Of a stretch of DNA of 64,000 nucleotides, positions 8,815-17,641 are shown piece by piece (positions within the stretch are counted from its first letter, which is position 1; each line of letters opens with the position of its first letter). The notes under the pieces were generated by a model. It was not told where the DNA came from and searched no databases. It saw only the letters and a list, made by a program, of their open reading frames with translations. The DNA is from Planctomycetaceae bacterium (lineage in GTDB: Bacteria > Planctomycetota > Planctomycetia > Pirellulales > Pirellulaceae): the NCBI GenBank assembly GCA_020638995.1, contig JACKHM010000005.1, forward strand, positions 682,001 to 746,000, in the 5' to 3' direction. Both the position numbers and the translations under genes were made by a program.

Positions 8815-8844
8815 ATGCGAGGCAAGTTTGCCCCTGCCTCGCAT
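8815..8844. repeat. Perfect inverted repeat, hairpin 2 upstream of the M20 peptidase gene
   Basis: Arms ATGCGAGGCA (8815-8824) and TGCCTCGCAT (8835-8844) are perfect 10-base complements around a 10-base loop, three bases after hairpin 1. AT-rich sequence suited to a promoter follows (AGTATACATTTTGATACC), about 150 bases before the peptidase start. In the rest of the amt-peptidase gap I see no gene; short minus-strand frames at 8459-8705 lack a convincing ribosome-binding site. Confidence 0.6.
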
Positions 8845-9001
8845 AGTATACATTTTGATACCATCTGTACGAATTGCAACCAGCAACTCTCAAATATGGC
8901 GATATTTTTCTTCCCTCGCAATAGTGGAAGTACGCCAATTCAAACGACCGCTACAATGCTGGGCATCAAAAGAACCGCCTATCGAACCGGAGGAAGTAAA
9001 G

Positions 9002-10180
9002 ATGCCACTGGATGTCGTCGAGACACTACGCTCGCTTGTTGCCATCCCGAGCGTCAATCCCATGGGACGGGATGATTCGGGCGACGAGTTTTACGAACAC
9101 CGCATGACGGATCGTCTGGAGGAAATCTTCACGAGCCTGGGGCTTCCATGCGAGCGACAGCAAATCGCTCCCAAGCGCGCCAACATCGTGGCGCGACTTG
9201 ACGGAAGCGAGCAATTACTGGTCTTCGAAGCTCACCAAGACACCGTTCCCGTGGATGGCATGACAATCCCTCCCTGGGACCCTGCAATTCACGACGGTCG
9301 CATTTACGGACGTGGATCGTGCGACATTAAGGGCGGCATGGCCGCGATGTTGGCTGCGGTCTCGCGTTTGGCAGACGAGCGTCCTGCAGGCATGCCAACG
9401 ATCGTCATCGCCTGCTCCGTCAACGAGGAACACGGGTTCAGTGGGGCCAGCGACATGGCGGAACTTTGGAATTCGGGTACCAGCAGGGTGGTACCGCGTA
9501 AACCAGACGCGATCATTGTTGCCGAGCCAACCTTGCTGAATGTCGTAGTCGCTCACAAGGGAGTTGTTCGTTGGCGCGTCCACACCAGCGGTCGCGCGTG
9601 TCACAGCTCTACGCCGCACTTGGGCGACAACGCGATTTACCATATGGCTCGAGTGCTGCAGCAAATCGAGGTTTATGCGCGCGACGTTGCTCCAAACCTG
9701 GGCAGCCATCCGTTGCTGGGCGGACCGACCATCAGCGTGGGTATTATCTCGGGTGGGATCAGCGTAAATACCGTCGCCGACGCATGCGTGATCGAAATCG
9801 ATCGTCGAGTCCTCCCGGGCGAAGACCCTATGGCCGCTCGCCAACACTTAATCGATTATCTAGCCGACAAGCTTGACGAATCGGTACCCGTTACCCACGA
9901 AGATCCGTTCATCGCGTCGGGAGGACTCGCGGACAAGATCAACGGCGAACTCGCGACCGAAGTCAGCAAGGCTGCATCCGCTTGCGGATCGCCGGGGGAG
10001 CTAATTGGCGTCCCCTACGGAACTGATGCGCCTGCGTTTGACGCGATCGGATGCCCTACGATCGTCTTTGGGCCGGGCTCAATCGAACAAGCGCACACAA
10101 AGGACGAATGGTTAGCAATCGAACAACTCGAACGAGCAGTCGAGATTTATTATCGGATCGGCAAGCAAGGCGTGGCATAA
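9002..10180 (+). CDS. M20 family metallopeptidase/deacylase (ArgE/DapE type)
   Basis: A 392-residue cytoplasmic enzyme of the M20/ArgE/DapE/ACY1 group, which hydrolyses N-acyl or peptide bonds with two metal ions. Metal and catalytic motifs are in order: EAHQDTVPVDG (His and Asp), GRGSCDIKGGMA (bridging Asp), VNEEHGFSGA (Glu pair), AEPTLLNVVVAHKG (Glu), and a C-terminal GPGSIEQAHTKDE (His). A dimerisation-type insert starts near HKGVVRWRVHTSGRACHSS. The start at the ATG at 9002 follows GGAGGA by eight bases; a longer frame back to 8828 has no such site. Substrate cannot be told from sequence. N-acetylornithine, succinyl-diaminopimelate or a peptide are all possible, and no biosynthetic neighbours point to one. 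Confidence 0.9.
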   Translation: MPLDVVETLRSLVAIPSVNPMGRDDSGDEFYEHRMTDRLEEIFTSLGLPCERQQIAPKRANIVARLDGSEQLLVFEAHQDTVPVDGMTIPPWDPAIHDGRIYGRGSCDIKGGMAAMLAAVSRLADERPAGMPTIVIACSVNEEHGFSGASDMAELWNSGTSRVVPRKPDAIIVAEPTLLNVVVAHKGVVRWRVHTSGRACHSSTPHLGDNAIYHMARVLQQIEVYARDVAPNLGSHPLLGGPTISVGIISGGISVNTVADACVIEIDRRVLPGEDPMAARQHLIDYLADKLDESVPVTHEDPFIASGGLADKINGELATEVSKAASACGSPGELIGVPYGTDAPAFDAIGCPTIVFGPGSIEQAHTKDEWLAIEQLERAVEIYYRIGKQGVA

Positions 10181-10202
10181 ACACCTAGTACCAAAGTACC
10201 CT

Positions 10203-10247
10203 ATGACGAATTGTTCCGTGGTCAATGAGCACTTCGAGTTTCGTCAT
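10203..10247 (+). terminator. Weak hairpin with T-rich tail after the M20 peptidase gene
   Basis: ATGACGAA (10203-10210) and TTCGTCAT (10240-10247) are perfect 8-base arms with a 29-base loop. They are followed by TCTCTTTTGTC on the plus strand. The position just past the peptidase stop suits a terminator. The long loop and AT-rich stem make it weak. Confidence 0.35.
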
Positions 10248-10256
10248 TCTCTTTTG

Positions 10257-11288
10257 TCATTTTCTCCCCAACATCCGATCGAGTGAGTCGGAGGTTTGGT
10301 AAATCAGCGCCTCCGGATAGTGCTGATAGGGATGGAAATACTCGAAAGTCAAATACTGATCGTATTCCACCTTCGAAAACGCTTCCAAGACTGCAGGCCA
10401 ATTCGTCGTGCCGTCGAGCAGCGGACGAAACGCCTCGAGCGAGTGGTCGGTGCCCTTCTTCGTGTATTCCTTTAAATGAACATTCTTAATCCGCTTGCCG
10501 AGGATCGGAATCCAATGTTCGGGGAATTGATACTCCATGATATTGCCCGTATCGAAGTGAACATTTACGTATTCGCTCTCGAAACTATCGACGAAATCAA
10601 CCATCTCGCCAGGCGACAGCAGAAAACCGTTGAAGAAGATGTTTTCCATATTCAAATGGACCTTTAGCTTTTCGGCCTGCGGCAACAACTTACTGATTGC
10701 CTCGTGAGCGCGCTTGTGGCACACGTCGTTGGGCGTTGGGTCGTGATCGGCTCGCCACGGCATATGCACCGCGCCGGGGACGACAAGCAGGTTCTCGGTG
10801 CCAAGATCGTGCGCGGCTTGAGTCATCTTGGCGGCAAGCTCGAGGCCCCGCTCACGCTCAGTAGGATCGTTACTCGTTAGCGGGTATGGCCAGAACAAAA
10901 AGGAGCAGACGCCACTAATTGAGATACCAATTCGCTCGGCCTCACGACGGATGGCATGGAACTCCTTCGGGCCGGAATTCGGAGATAGATCACTCACAAG
11001 ATCATAGTTCAACTCGATCCCGTCAAACCCCGCATCTTTCGCCAGTTGTAAGCACTGAGTGAGACTCATTTTGTCGGGATACGGAAATGCCCATAAATTG
11101 ATCGACTTTTTCATTTCGTAGCGTCTGCCCGGTGGACTTGTCAGCGATTCATGTGTAGTCGATGGCACATCCTCGGGGGCAGCTAACCCTTGCCTCGCAA
11201 GAAACGCCGTCCCAAACGCGGCGCTATAGGAAAGTAACTCGCGGCGTCCGAGAAAAGGCTTGGAAGATTCATCTTTTCGGGAAGTCAT
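10257..11288 (-). CDS. Sugar phosphate isomerase/epimerase-type TIM barrel with Tat-like leader
   Basis: A 343-residue protein of the AP-endonuclease-2/xylose-isomerase-like TIM barrel family. The leader has twin arginines (PFLGRRELLSYSAAFGTAFLA), suggesting export by the Tat route. The barrel begins at KSINLWAFPYPDKMSLTQC. Likely metal ligands are Glu in LNMENIFFNG, Asp and His in VHFDTGNIMEY, His in KNVHLKEYTKKG, and Glu in LTFEYFHPY. The ATG at 11288 has AAGG upstream; a longer frame to 11411 would bury the leader. Planctomycetes carry many such exported sugar-isomerase-like proteins, thought to act on sugars, but the substrate here is unknown. It converges with the M20 gene and diverges from the PQQ-like gene. 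Confidence 0.88.
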   Translation of the reverse strand: MTSRKDESSKPFLGRRELLSYSAAFGTAFLARQGLAAPEDVPSTTHESLTSPPGRRYEMKKSINLWAFPYPDKMSLTQCLQLAKDAGFDGIELNYDLVSDLSPNSGPKEFHAIRREAERIGISISGVCSFLFWPYPLTSNDPTERERGLELAAKMTQAAHDLGTENLLVVPGAVHMPWRADHDPTPNDVCHKRAHEAISKLLPQAEKLKVHLNMENIFFNGFLLSPGEMVDFVDSFESEYVNVHFDTGNIMEYQFPEHWIPILGKRIKNVHLKEYTKKGTDHSLEAFRPLLDGTTNWPAVLEAFSKVEYDQYLTFEYFHPYQHYPEALIYQTSDSLDRMLGRK

Positions 11289-11465
11289 ATTTATGCCTTG
11301 CAACCTGCGACCAGACGGTAGTGTTACGTAACTTTCATTCGCCTCGAAAGTGATTCCACGAGAGTGACCGACAGTATAACTCCAATGCCGCAAGTTCCCA
11401 GCGGATTTCACGCTGTGGTATCATGGCTCGCTCGCACGATCCAATCTCGTATCGGGAGTTCCCGT

Positions 11466-12812
11466 ATGTTCTTTCGGACTCGATTCCTTCAGTTACTCTG
11501 CACATTACTGGCCTGCGCTGCTTTGACTCAAACGTACGTGCATGCCCAGAGACCAAACCCCGGAGGCGAGAGGTACTGGCCCCAATGGCGCGGGCCTTTC
11601 GCGGATGGTGTTGCGCGTAAGAGCAATCCACCGAAGGACTGGGGACCGTCGAAGAACGTCAAATGGAAAGTTTCGATCCCGGGCGAGGGTAGCGCCACCC
11701 CGATCATCTGGGACAACAAGATTTTCATCGCGGCGGCGATCGAAACAGACAAGGTTGCGTCCACGCCGCCCAAGTCAAACGCGGAAGCAAAGACCACTCC
11801 ACCAGCTAACTTCTTTCAGTTTGTTCTAATTTGCCTCGATCGCAACACCGGGCAGGAACTCTGGCGTCAGGTCGCTTGTGAGCAAGTGCCTCACGAAGGC
11901 AAGCATTACACCAACACATTCGCTTCCGCTTCACCAACCACTGATGGACGACGAGTATATGTTTCGTTTGGATCGCGAGGCGTCTACTGCTACGACCTCG
12001 CCGGAGAACTGCTCTGGACTCGCGATCTTGGCGACATGCGAACGCGATTTGGGTGGGGCGAGGCGACGTCACCCGTTGTTCATGACGACTCCTTGATCAT
12101 TAACTGGGACCACGAAGATCAATCATTCATCGAGATCCTCGATGCCATGAGTGGCCGGACGAAGTGGAAAGCCGACCGAGATGAACCAACCTCGTGGGCC
12201 ACACCATTGGTCGTCGACTTTGACGAAAGCACCCAAGTGATCGCCAACGGCACGAACCGGGTACGAAGTTACGACTTGGCCACCGGTCAAGTCGTTTGGC
12301 AGTGCGGGGGGCAATCCGTCAATGCCATTCCGTCCCCGATCTTGTCGGGTGAAACCGTGTTCTGCATGAGTGGCTATCGCACTTCCGCAGCTCTGGCCAT
12401 CCCGCTACGTTCAACCGGAGATATTACAGACACTGATCGGATACTCTGGCAGCATAAGCAAGGTACACCATATGTCCCGTCGCCGATTGTCGTGGAGGAC
12501 CACATCTATTTCACGGCGAGCAATACCGGCGTCCTTTCGTGTCTGAACATTCACACGGGTAAACCTATCTTCGCGCGTCAGCGATTGCCCGAACTCAAAA
12601 GTGTGTATGCCTCGCCGGTTGCTGCCAATGGACGAATCTACTTTACGGATCGCGATGGAACGACGGTCGTGATTCGCCATGGTGACGAATTGGAAGTGCT
12701 GGCCATTAACACACTCGCAGAACCTGTCGATGCCTCCCCGGCAATTGTGGACAATCAAATCTTTTTGCGGACTGCGACCAACCTTTACTGCATTGAAAAC
12801 CGTGCGCCTTGA
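11466..12812 (+). CDS. Exported PQQ-like (WD40-like) beta-propeller protein
   Basis: A 448-residue secreted protein. Residues 1-27 form a signal peptide (LLCTLLACAALTQTYVHAQ). The mature part opens with WPQWRGPFADGVA, a motif common at the start of planctomycete outer membrane protein assembly/BamB-like PQQ propeller proteins. Blades show the repeated pattern of tryptophan-docking segments, for example LWRQVACEQ, VYCYDLAGELLWTRDL, VRSYDLATGQVVWQCGG and LYCIEN. The start at the ATG at 11466 has GGGAG upstream. True quinoprotein dehydrogenase active-site residues were not recognised, so a binding or scaffold role is likelier than catalysis. The gene is divergent from the isomerase-like gene with 177 bases between starts. 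Confidence 0.85.
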   Translation: MFFRTRFLQLLCTLLACAALTQTYVHAQRPNPGGERYWPQWRGPFADGVARKSNPPKDWGPSKNVKWKVSIPGEGSATPIIWDNKIFIAAAIETDKVASTPPKSNAEAKTTPPANFFQFVLICLDRNTGQELWRQVACEQVPHEGKHYTNTFASASPTTDGRRVYVSFGSRGVYCYDLAGELLWTRDLGDMRTRFGWGEATSPVVHDDSLIINWDHEDQSFIEILDAMSGRTKWKADRDEPTSWATPLVVDFDESTQVIANGTNRVRSYDLATGQVVWQCGGQSVNAIPSPILSGETVFCMSGYRTSAALAIPLRSTGDITDTDRILWQHKQGTPYVPSPIVVEDHIYFTASNTGVLSCLNIHTGKPIFARQRLPELKSVYASPVAANGRIYFTDRDGTTVVIRHGDELEVLAINTLAEPVDASPAIVDNQIFLRTATNLYCIENRAP

Positions 12813-12903
12813 CACTTTGAGCAGCATGATGGATTTCGCTGTGGATCGATCATGGAGCTACCGAACTCGGAACGAGTTCTGGATCTCGCTCAGTAAACAA
12901 CGA

Positions 12904-12939
12904 CAAACGCCGCTTATCGAATTCGACAAGCGGCGTTTG
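12904..12939 (-). terminator. Long perfect hairpin between convergent genes
   Basis: CAAACGCCGCTT (12904-12915) and AAGCGGCGTTTG (12928-12939) are perfect 12-base arms. The loop contains the self-complementary TCGAATTCGA, so the stem can extend with one mismatch. It lies between the convergent PQQ-like and porin genes, 46 bases after the porin stop. The minus strand after it reads TCGTTGTTTAC, a modest T-rich tail. It probably ends the porin transcript and may block the opposite one. Confidence 0.65.
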
Positions 12940-12985
12940 CGATTAAGTTCTGACGAACTGTCTCGATTGACGATCCAGCGGCCCC

Positions 12986-14428
12986 TTAGAACAGCAAGAT
13001 TGCGTCGAACGCGGCCAGGAACTGGCTGTCTTTCGTACCAGCATTGTAAGGCTGCCCTGCCGTACCTCCGGACCAATCCCACCGGAGCTCTGGACGAATG
13101 GTGAGATTCGACCTAGGCGTCCAGTTGGCACCAACCGTGAAGTTGTAGTAGTTGCCAGCCGAAAGGGCCGGATTGAGGAACGTCGGCGTACCAGCGGGAG
13201 CTGTGCCGCTGACAAGTTCACGCACGGGGGCACCTTGCAGTCGAGCCCCGTCATCGTCACGGAACCACTCCAGGCGAGCTCCAAGCTTCCAGCAGTCGTT
13301 GATGGTATAGAAAAGGTACTGGTTGATGCCGTACCATTCCGAGTCCGCAACGCCGCCGGTAGCGGGGTCATTCTGCTGCCAGAAGTTATCGTGTTGGAAC
13401 ACGTACTGCAGGCGGCAGTTGATATCGTAGTTAAACACGATGCTGTAACCGGAGCGAGTTGTCGTCGGGGGCGCAGCACCGTCTTCCTGCCCACTGATGA
13501 ACGTACCCGTTAACGAATATCGTTCGTGATCAGGAGTGTAAGTCGCTCCACCAAGGAACGCCATATTATCGCTGACTGCGTCCCATTTATCCCATCCGTT
13601 CACGATACCAGCATAGAAATCCCAGTTGCTGTTGTAGCTGTAGGTCGCCAGACCTCCAGTATGGGTAAACGGCTCGCCGTACTGCATGGTGTAGGCGTGC
13701 GAGTAAAAGAAGTTGCTCGTTGGCTGAACACCTTCGTAACCCATGATGGTGTAGAAGTGACCAATCTTAACACTCAAGTCATTGTAGGCGACTTCGCCGT
13801 ACAACTGAGGCAGCGCCAATCCGAAAGTGGAAAAGGAACTGTTAAACGAGGGTGTGCCGTCGGTATTGGTTTCAAGACCGACAGCTTGAGTGAAGACGTA
13901 GTCTTGGCCGTAAAGCACATCGGCTCGTGCACCCCAAGCCCAACCGCATCCGCCGTTGTCAGCGTCACGACCGAGGCTGAAGTATAGCTGATTCAGCATC
14001 ATCTCGTCGGCTCGATCGTTGAATGTGACCGGACCATTGTAGTTGGAAATCGGATTACTGGCGTTCGCAGTACCACCACCGGCGACGTAGCCTTGTATGG
14101 TCCAACCGTCTCCAAATGTTGGGAACAGTCGCCAAGGTTCACAAGAGCTACAGCCCTTGCCACCCTTTCCACCTTTGCTGCCGCCTTTCGAGTCGTAGCC
14201 GTAGTCTTTGCCGTCTTTCTGATCGGCGTCGCCAACGAATGTGAGATCGCTGGAATCAGCTGCGGCAAGATCGCTGGGCGAGGGCGCAGCAGCGTCTTGA
14301 GCATAGTAATCATAAGTAAGGGCCACTGGTTGTACCGACCCGGGCTGACGCAACCCTTGTGCCTGGGCTCCGGTTGCGACGACACCGCAACATGCGGCCG
14401 CCGCAAGAGCTATTCTGGTGAATTTCAT
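12986..14428 (-). CDS. Outer-membrane beta-barrel (porin-like) protein
   Basis: A 480-residue exported barrel protein of a type common in planctomycetes (BBP2-like). The signal peptide is residues 1-24 (IALAAAACCGVVATGAQAQ). Residues 81-92 are a Gly/Lys/Ser tract followed by CSSC at 93-96. From about residue 97 it shows barrel strands, such as NQLYFSLGRDADNGGCGWAWG, YGEVAYNDLSVKIGHF and TWDFYAG-like repeats. The protein ends in FDAILLF, with the terminal phenylalanine expected for Bam-dependent barrels. The ATG at 14428 follows GGGAGACAGGACG. It likely forms a diffusion channel or structural protein; substrate unknown. Confidence 0.8.
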   Translation of the reverse strand: MKFTRIALAAAACCGVVATGAQAQGLRQPGSVQPVALTYDYYAQDAAAPSPSDLAAADSSDLTFVGDADQKDGKDYGYDSKGGSKGGKGGKGCSSCEPWRLFPTFGDGWTIQGYVAGGGTANASNPISNYNGPVTFNDRADEMMLNQLYFSLGRDADNGGCGWAWGARADVLYGQDYVFTQAVGLETNTDGTPSFNSSFSTFGLALPQLYGEVAYNDLSVKIGHFYTIMGYEGVQPTSNFFYSHAYTMQYGEPFTHTGGLATYSYNSNWDFYAGIVNGWDKWDAVSDNMAFLGGATYTPDHERYSLTGTFISGQEDGAAPPTTTRSGYSIVFNYDINCRLQYVFQHDNFWQQNDPATGGVADSEWYGINQYLFYTINDCWKLGARLEWFRDDDGARLQGAPVRELVSGTAPAGTPTFLNPALSAGNYYNFTVGANWTPRSNLTIRPELRWDWSGGTAGQPYNAGTKDSQFLAAFDAILLF

Positions 14429-14848
14429 CGTCCTGTCTCCCAATCCTTTTAATATGGAGGCGTGATTGCTGGTTGGACCACCGCAAAGCGGCGGTATCAA
14501 CGGTCCAGCGACCGTCAATGGGGGCATTTGGGGGCAACCACCGAGTCACGCACCGTCTGATAGTGAGTGGCTATCGATGGCTGTCTATTCTGCTATCGAC
14601 GCGGTGAATCACCACCATTTACTAGAATGCCAGGTTTTACATTTACGAATCCACACACGGGCATGGTTTAGTGGCAAGCTGTGACGCCTAAGAAGAGATT
14701 CACGCGCGAAGAGTCGCTGGCGCAGAGGACCAGGAATCGCAACAGGCGAATCCCAGACGAGCCAACACGTTGGCGTGTTGGAAAACTTTGATGGTTGCGA
14801 TGAGAATTCGATGCCTTGGGGGTTCCCCAAAGCAACGACACACCCGAC
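14429..14848. other. Intergenic region between ftsY and the porin gene
   Basis: This 420-base gap is downstream of ftsY and upstream of the porin gene, both on the minus strand, so the porin promoter should lie here. It has two perfect small hairpins: CCAACACG/CGTGTTGG with a four-base loop (14762-14781), and TTGGGG/CCCCAA with a three-base loop (about 14816-14830), near the ftsY end. Neither has a T-run. No gene is supported; short frames here lack ribosome-binding sites. Confidence 0.5.
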
Positions 14849-15838
14849 CTAAGGCTTGTTTGCACCAGACTCAGCGAATAACGCGTCAACGAATTCATCC
14901 GCATTGAACAATGCCAAGTCTTCTGCCTTCTCGCCAACGCCTATGTATTTGACCGGCAATTCAAACTGTTGGCGAATCGGTACAACTACACCGCCTTTTG
15001 CGGTTCCGTCGAGTTTCGCCAAAACGATACCCGTACAGCCGGCCGCCTCGGAGAATCCTTTGGCTTGGCTGATACCGTTTTGCCCGGCAGTTGCATCGAG
15101 GACCAACAGGACTTCGTGCGGAGCATCCTCGATTTGTTTTGTCGTCACACGACGGATCTTTGACAACTCTTGCATGAGACTCGTCTGTGTTTGCAATCTT
15201 CCGGCGGTATCGATAATGCATACGTCTGCGGCGTTCTCGATTGCCCTCGATACCGCGCGATGCGCAACACTGGCTGGATCGCTATTCGCAGCGCCGGTTA
15301 CGATCTCGGCGCCGATTCTTTCCGCCCAAATCGTCAGCTGCTGGACGGCTGCGGCACGGAAAGTATCACCAGCCCCTAGCACGACCGATTTGCCCTGTTG
15401 CTTAAACATCGTTGCAAGTTTGGCGATAGAAGTTGTCTTGCCCGAGCCATTGACGCCAACCACCATCACGATTGTTGGACCCGAAGCCGCGAAAGCGATC
15501 GCTTCTTCGGGCTGCGCCACGAGTTCACGAAGCTTGCGTTTAAGCGTCTCTAGAACTTCGCTCATTTGAACGACGCGACCGCGAAAATCGGATTTCACTT
15601 GGTCGCGCATCGCCGCCGCCGGACCGGCTCCCATATCCGTTCGGACTAGAATCGCAAAGAGTTCGCTGAGAAATTCATCGTCGACCAATCGCCCTTCTTG
15701 CCGAAACAGGTCGCGGATATCGGTGTTTAGAAGTTGTGCGGTCTTCTGCAAGCCGCGTTTGAATCGCCCAAATATGCCCACTTTGGGAGCACTATCTTCC
15801 GGTGATTGTTTTCCTCGGGCCCGATCAAATAAACCCAT
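14849..15838 (-). CDS. ftsY: Signal recognition particle receptor FtsY
   Basis: A 329-residue SRP GTPase. It docks the SRP-ribosome complex at the inner membrane for insertion of membrane proteins. The N domain occupies about residues 20-115. The G domain has the G1 loop GVNGSGKTTS, the DTFRAAAVQQL motif, DTAGRLQT, LDATAGQNG and the guanine-specific AKLDGTAKGG. The C-terminus GVGEKAEDLALFNADEFVDALF is typical of FtsY rather than Ffh, which would carry a methionine-rich M domain. The acidic A domain of E. coli FtsY is missing; a short basic N-terminus (MGLFDRARGKQ) precedes the N domain. It is the last gene of the minus-strand housekeeping block, 135 bases after the SGNH hydrolase. Confidence 0.97.
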   Translation of the reverse strand: MGLFDRARGKQSPEDSAPKVGIFGRFKRGLQKTAQLLNTDIRDLFRQEGRLVDDEFLSELFAILVRTDMGAGPAAAMRDQVKSDFRGRVVQMSEVLETLKRKLRELVAQPEEAIAFAASGPTIVMVVGVNGSGKTTSIAKLATMFKQQGKSVVLGAGDTFRAAAVQQLTIWAERIGAEIVTGAANSDPASVAHRAVSRAIENAADVCIIDTAGRLQTQTSLMQELSKIRRVTTKQIEDAPHEVLLVLDATAGQNGISQAKGFSEAAGCTGIVLAKLDGTAKGGVVVPIRQQFELPVKYIGVGEKAEDLALFNADEFVDALFAESGANKP

Positions 15839-15973
15839 AGTTCTTCGCTGTTACAAGTAATTGGTGGTGGGAACTTGACAAACAGCCCGCATTCTACCGC
15901 TGACGCTCTATCTTGTCTCGGTGGTGTTACCGACTCGTAAAGGACCTCGACGAAGCACCTATGAAACTCCCCG

Positions 15974-17146
15974 TCACGGCTCCCACAGACGCGTTTCGCG
16001 ACAAAGCTCTGCCGCCAGAATCTCACCTGCAACCCGATGTCCTGTTTCGTTCCAATGCCCCGCACCAAGCTGAGAGTTCTCGAAACCGTGCAGGTACACG
16101 TTGTGCTGTTCAGCGTATTCGGCCATCGGCTTCGCCAGAACTATCGCGGGGCAGCCAAGTCGGCTGGCAAGCGACGCAACACGGCGATCGGAGTATCCTA
16201 GGTCGGCAACGTCGAGTTTGCTACAAGCCGCTTGACGGACGGTAACATCAGGATGCACCTGAACTGGATTCGTGAGCGTCGCAATGACAAGCTTCGCACC
16301 GTGCTCCTCGACTTCAACATGGATCTCCTCAATCAATCGCTCCGTGATACGCCATGCCTCACGTTGTGATTGCTCGGTAGGTTCAGAATAGATGAAGTCT
16401 TCAAGGCCGACCTCAAGACTTTCCGCATCTGCTGAATTCGCCGAATCGTTTCGATGTCGAACCTGGTACAGCAAGTACAACAGGCGGGACGACCGGATGA
16501 GCTCGTCCTTGAGGCGGATCCAAGGCGACGTAAAGTAGGGTTTCTCAGTAAACGAATCGTCGAGGACCAACCTATCGTCTTGAACCGTAAAAAACGGTTT
16601 CAAGGAATCTGGCTCCAACTCTCTTGAATTGTTCCGGATATCATTTCCAGACAAGAATGCCAAAAGTACGACGTCAGGTTCATATTTCCAAAGGTGATGT
16701 CGCAACATCAGCAGCTCTTGGGCCGTGCCGTATCCCGAGACGCCTGAATTCAGAACTTCGATCTTCTTCGACGTCAACAATTCACACTGATTGAGCTCCC
16801 GTTCAAGCACGGACCAAAACGTGCGTTCCAGTTCGACTTGAACCGCTTCGCAGTACGAATCGCCTAGCACCACAATTCGCAAGGTGTCCGACGGTTTTGC
16901 TACGGTATGATCGCGGTCTCGGAAACCGGCATGATTCGTGCGGAAGAAGACTTTGCCTTCGTTAGTATTCCACCCGGCATAGTCGGGTCGCAGGCGGGAA
17001 CCGAGTATCAAATCGCGTTGATAGACAGGCGGCGAAACCATGCCCGTCAGCCGCAAAACTCCTTCCGCGATCAGAAGCCCAACCGCAATGCCGAACGTCA
17101 TCGCGACAAGGCGTTTCCGCACCGGCGCGTTTGAACGTAGTGGCAT
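15974..17146 (-). CDS. SGNH/GDSL-type hydrolase, membrane-anchored
   Basis: A 390-residue protein with an N-terminal membrane segment (VAMTFGIAVGLLIAEGVLRL, about residues 13-32) and an SGNH hydrolase domain. Block I is IVVLGDSYCEA with the nucleophile serine. Block II glycine lies in LNSGVSGYGTAQE, block III is LSGNDIRNN, and the C-terminal block is GAGHWNETGHRVAGE. The aspartate usual in the DxxH block is not evident (Ala-Gly-His). Such enzymes remove acyl or acetyl groups from carbohydrates or lipids outside the cytoplasm. The gene starts four bases after the nusB stop, so it is translationally coupled to nusB. The link to nusB and ftsY is probably positional. Confidence 0.8.
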   Translation of the reverse strand: MPLRSNAPVRKRLVAMTFGIAVGLLIAEGVLRLTGMVSPPVYQRDLILGSRLRPDYAGWNTNEGKVFFRTNHAGFRDRDHTVAKPSDTLRIVVLGDSYCEAVQVELERTFWSVLERELNQCELLTSKKIEVLNSGVSGYGTAQELLMLRHHLWKYEPDVVLLAFLSGNDIRNNSRELEPDSLKPFFTVQDDRLVLDDSFTEKPYFTSPWIRLKDELIRSSRLLYLLYQVRHRNDSANSADAESLEVGLEDFIYSEPTEQSQREAWRITERLIEEIHVEVEEHGAKLVIATLTNPVQVHPDVTVRQAACSKLDVADLGYSDRRVASLASRLGCPAIVLAKPMAEYAEQHNVYLHGFENSQLGAGHWNETGHRVAGEILAAELCRETRLWEP

Positions 17147-17150
17147 CGCT

Positions 17151-17564
17151 CTAGGAGTCCTGTTTCAAATCATGCAGCACGCGGTCGAGAATACCATTTA
17201 CGAACTGCGGTGATTGTTTTGCACCGTAACGCTTTGCGAGCTCGACTGCCTCATTGATCGCAACGCGACCCGGCGTCTTCGTGTGAAGAATCTCATAGGC
17301 GCCAAGGCGGAGAATGTTTCGGTCGGTGGCTGCCATTCGAGCCAGACTCCAATTCGCGGCCCGCGCCTGCAGTAGTTCATCAAGCTCCTCGCGACTTGCG
17401 CGGACACCTTTGCGAAGTTCTCGGGCAAAGTCCACTAAATCCTCTCGATTGCTCAGCCGCGTGCGCAGAAACTCCTCGATTGCCTCGATATCAGGGGCCG
17501 GGTTCAGATCGTCCTGATAGAGCAGCTGTAGGACAACTTCGCGGGCTCGACTTCGGCGTGACAT
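17151..17564 (-). CDS. nusB: Transcription antitermination factor NusB
   Basis: A 137-residue all-helical NusB. It binds boxA RNA with NusE (ribosomal protein S10) to prevent Rho-dependent stops in rRNA operons. The N-terminus RRSRAREVVLQLLYQDDLNP is the family's RNA-binding helix. RNILRLGAYEILHTKTPGRVAINEAVELAKRYG spans the conserved core as two stretches, ILRLGAYEIL and INEAVELAKRYG. The C-terminus has FVNGILDRV. It follows ribH after 77 bases, the classic ribH-nusB arrangement. Rho, its functional opposite, is two genes upstream in the same block. Confidence 0.97.
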   Translation of the reverse strand: MSRRSRAREVVLQLLYQDDLNPAPDIEAIEEFLRTRLSNREDLVDFARELRKGVRASREELDELLQARAANWSLARMAATDRNILRLGAYEILHTKTPGRVAINEAVELAKRYGAKQSPQFVNGILDRVLHDLKQDS

Positions 17565-17641
17565 CTTCGTGATGATTTCCAGGAAGGCAGGAAGCGGGTG
17601 GTGGCGAGAATCGCTGGGTGTGCCAAGAAAACTGTAGGTGC

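Noticed and set aside
9215..9847. A 210-codon minus-strand frame in the M20 peptidase gene
   Set aside because: Antisense shadow; peptidase motifs on the plus strand are complete.
14762..14781. Perfect hairpin CCAACACG/CGTGTTGG as the ftsY terminator
   Set aside because: No T-run follows on the minus strand; it is kept only as a hairpin in the gap.
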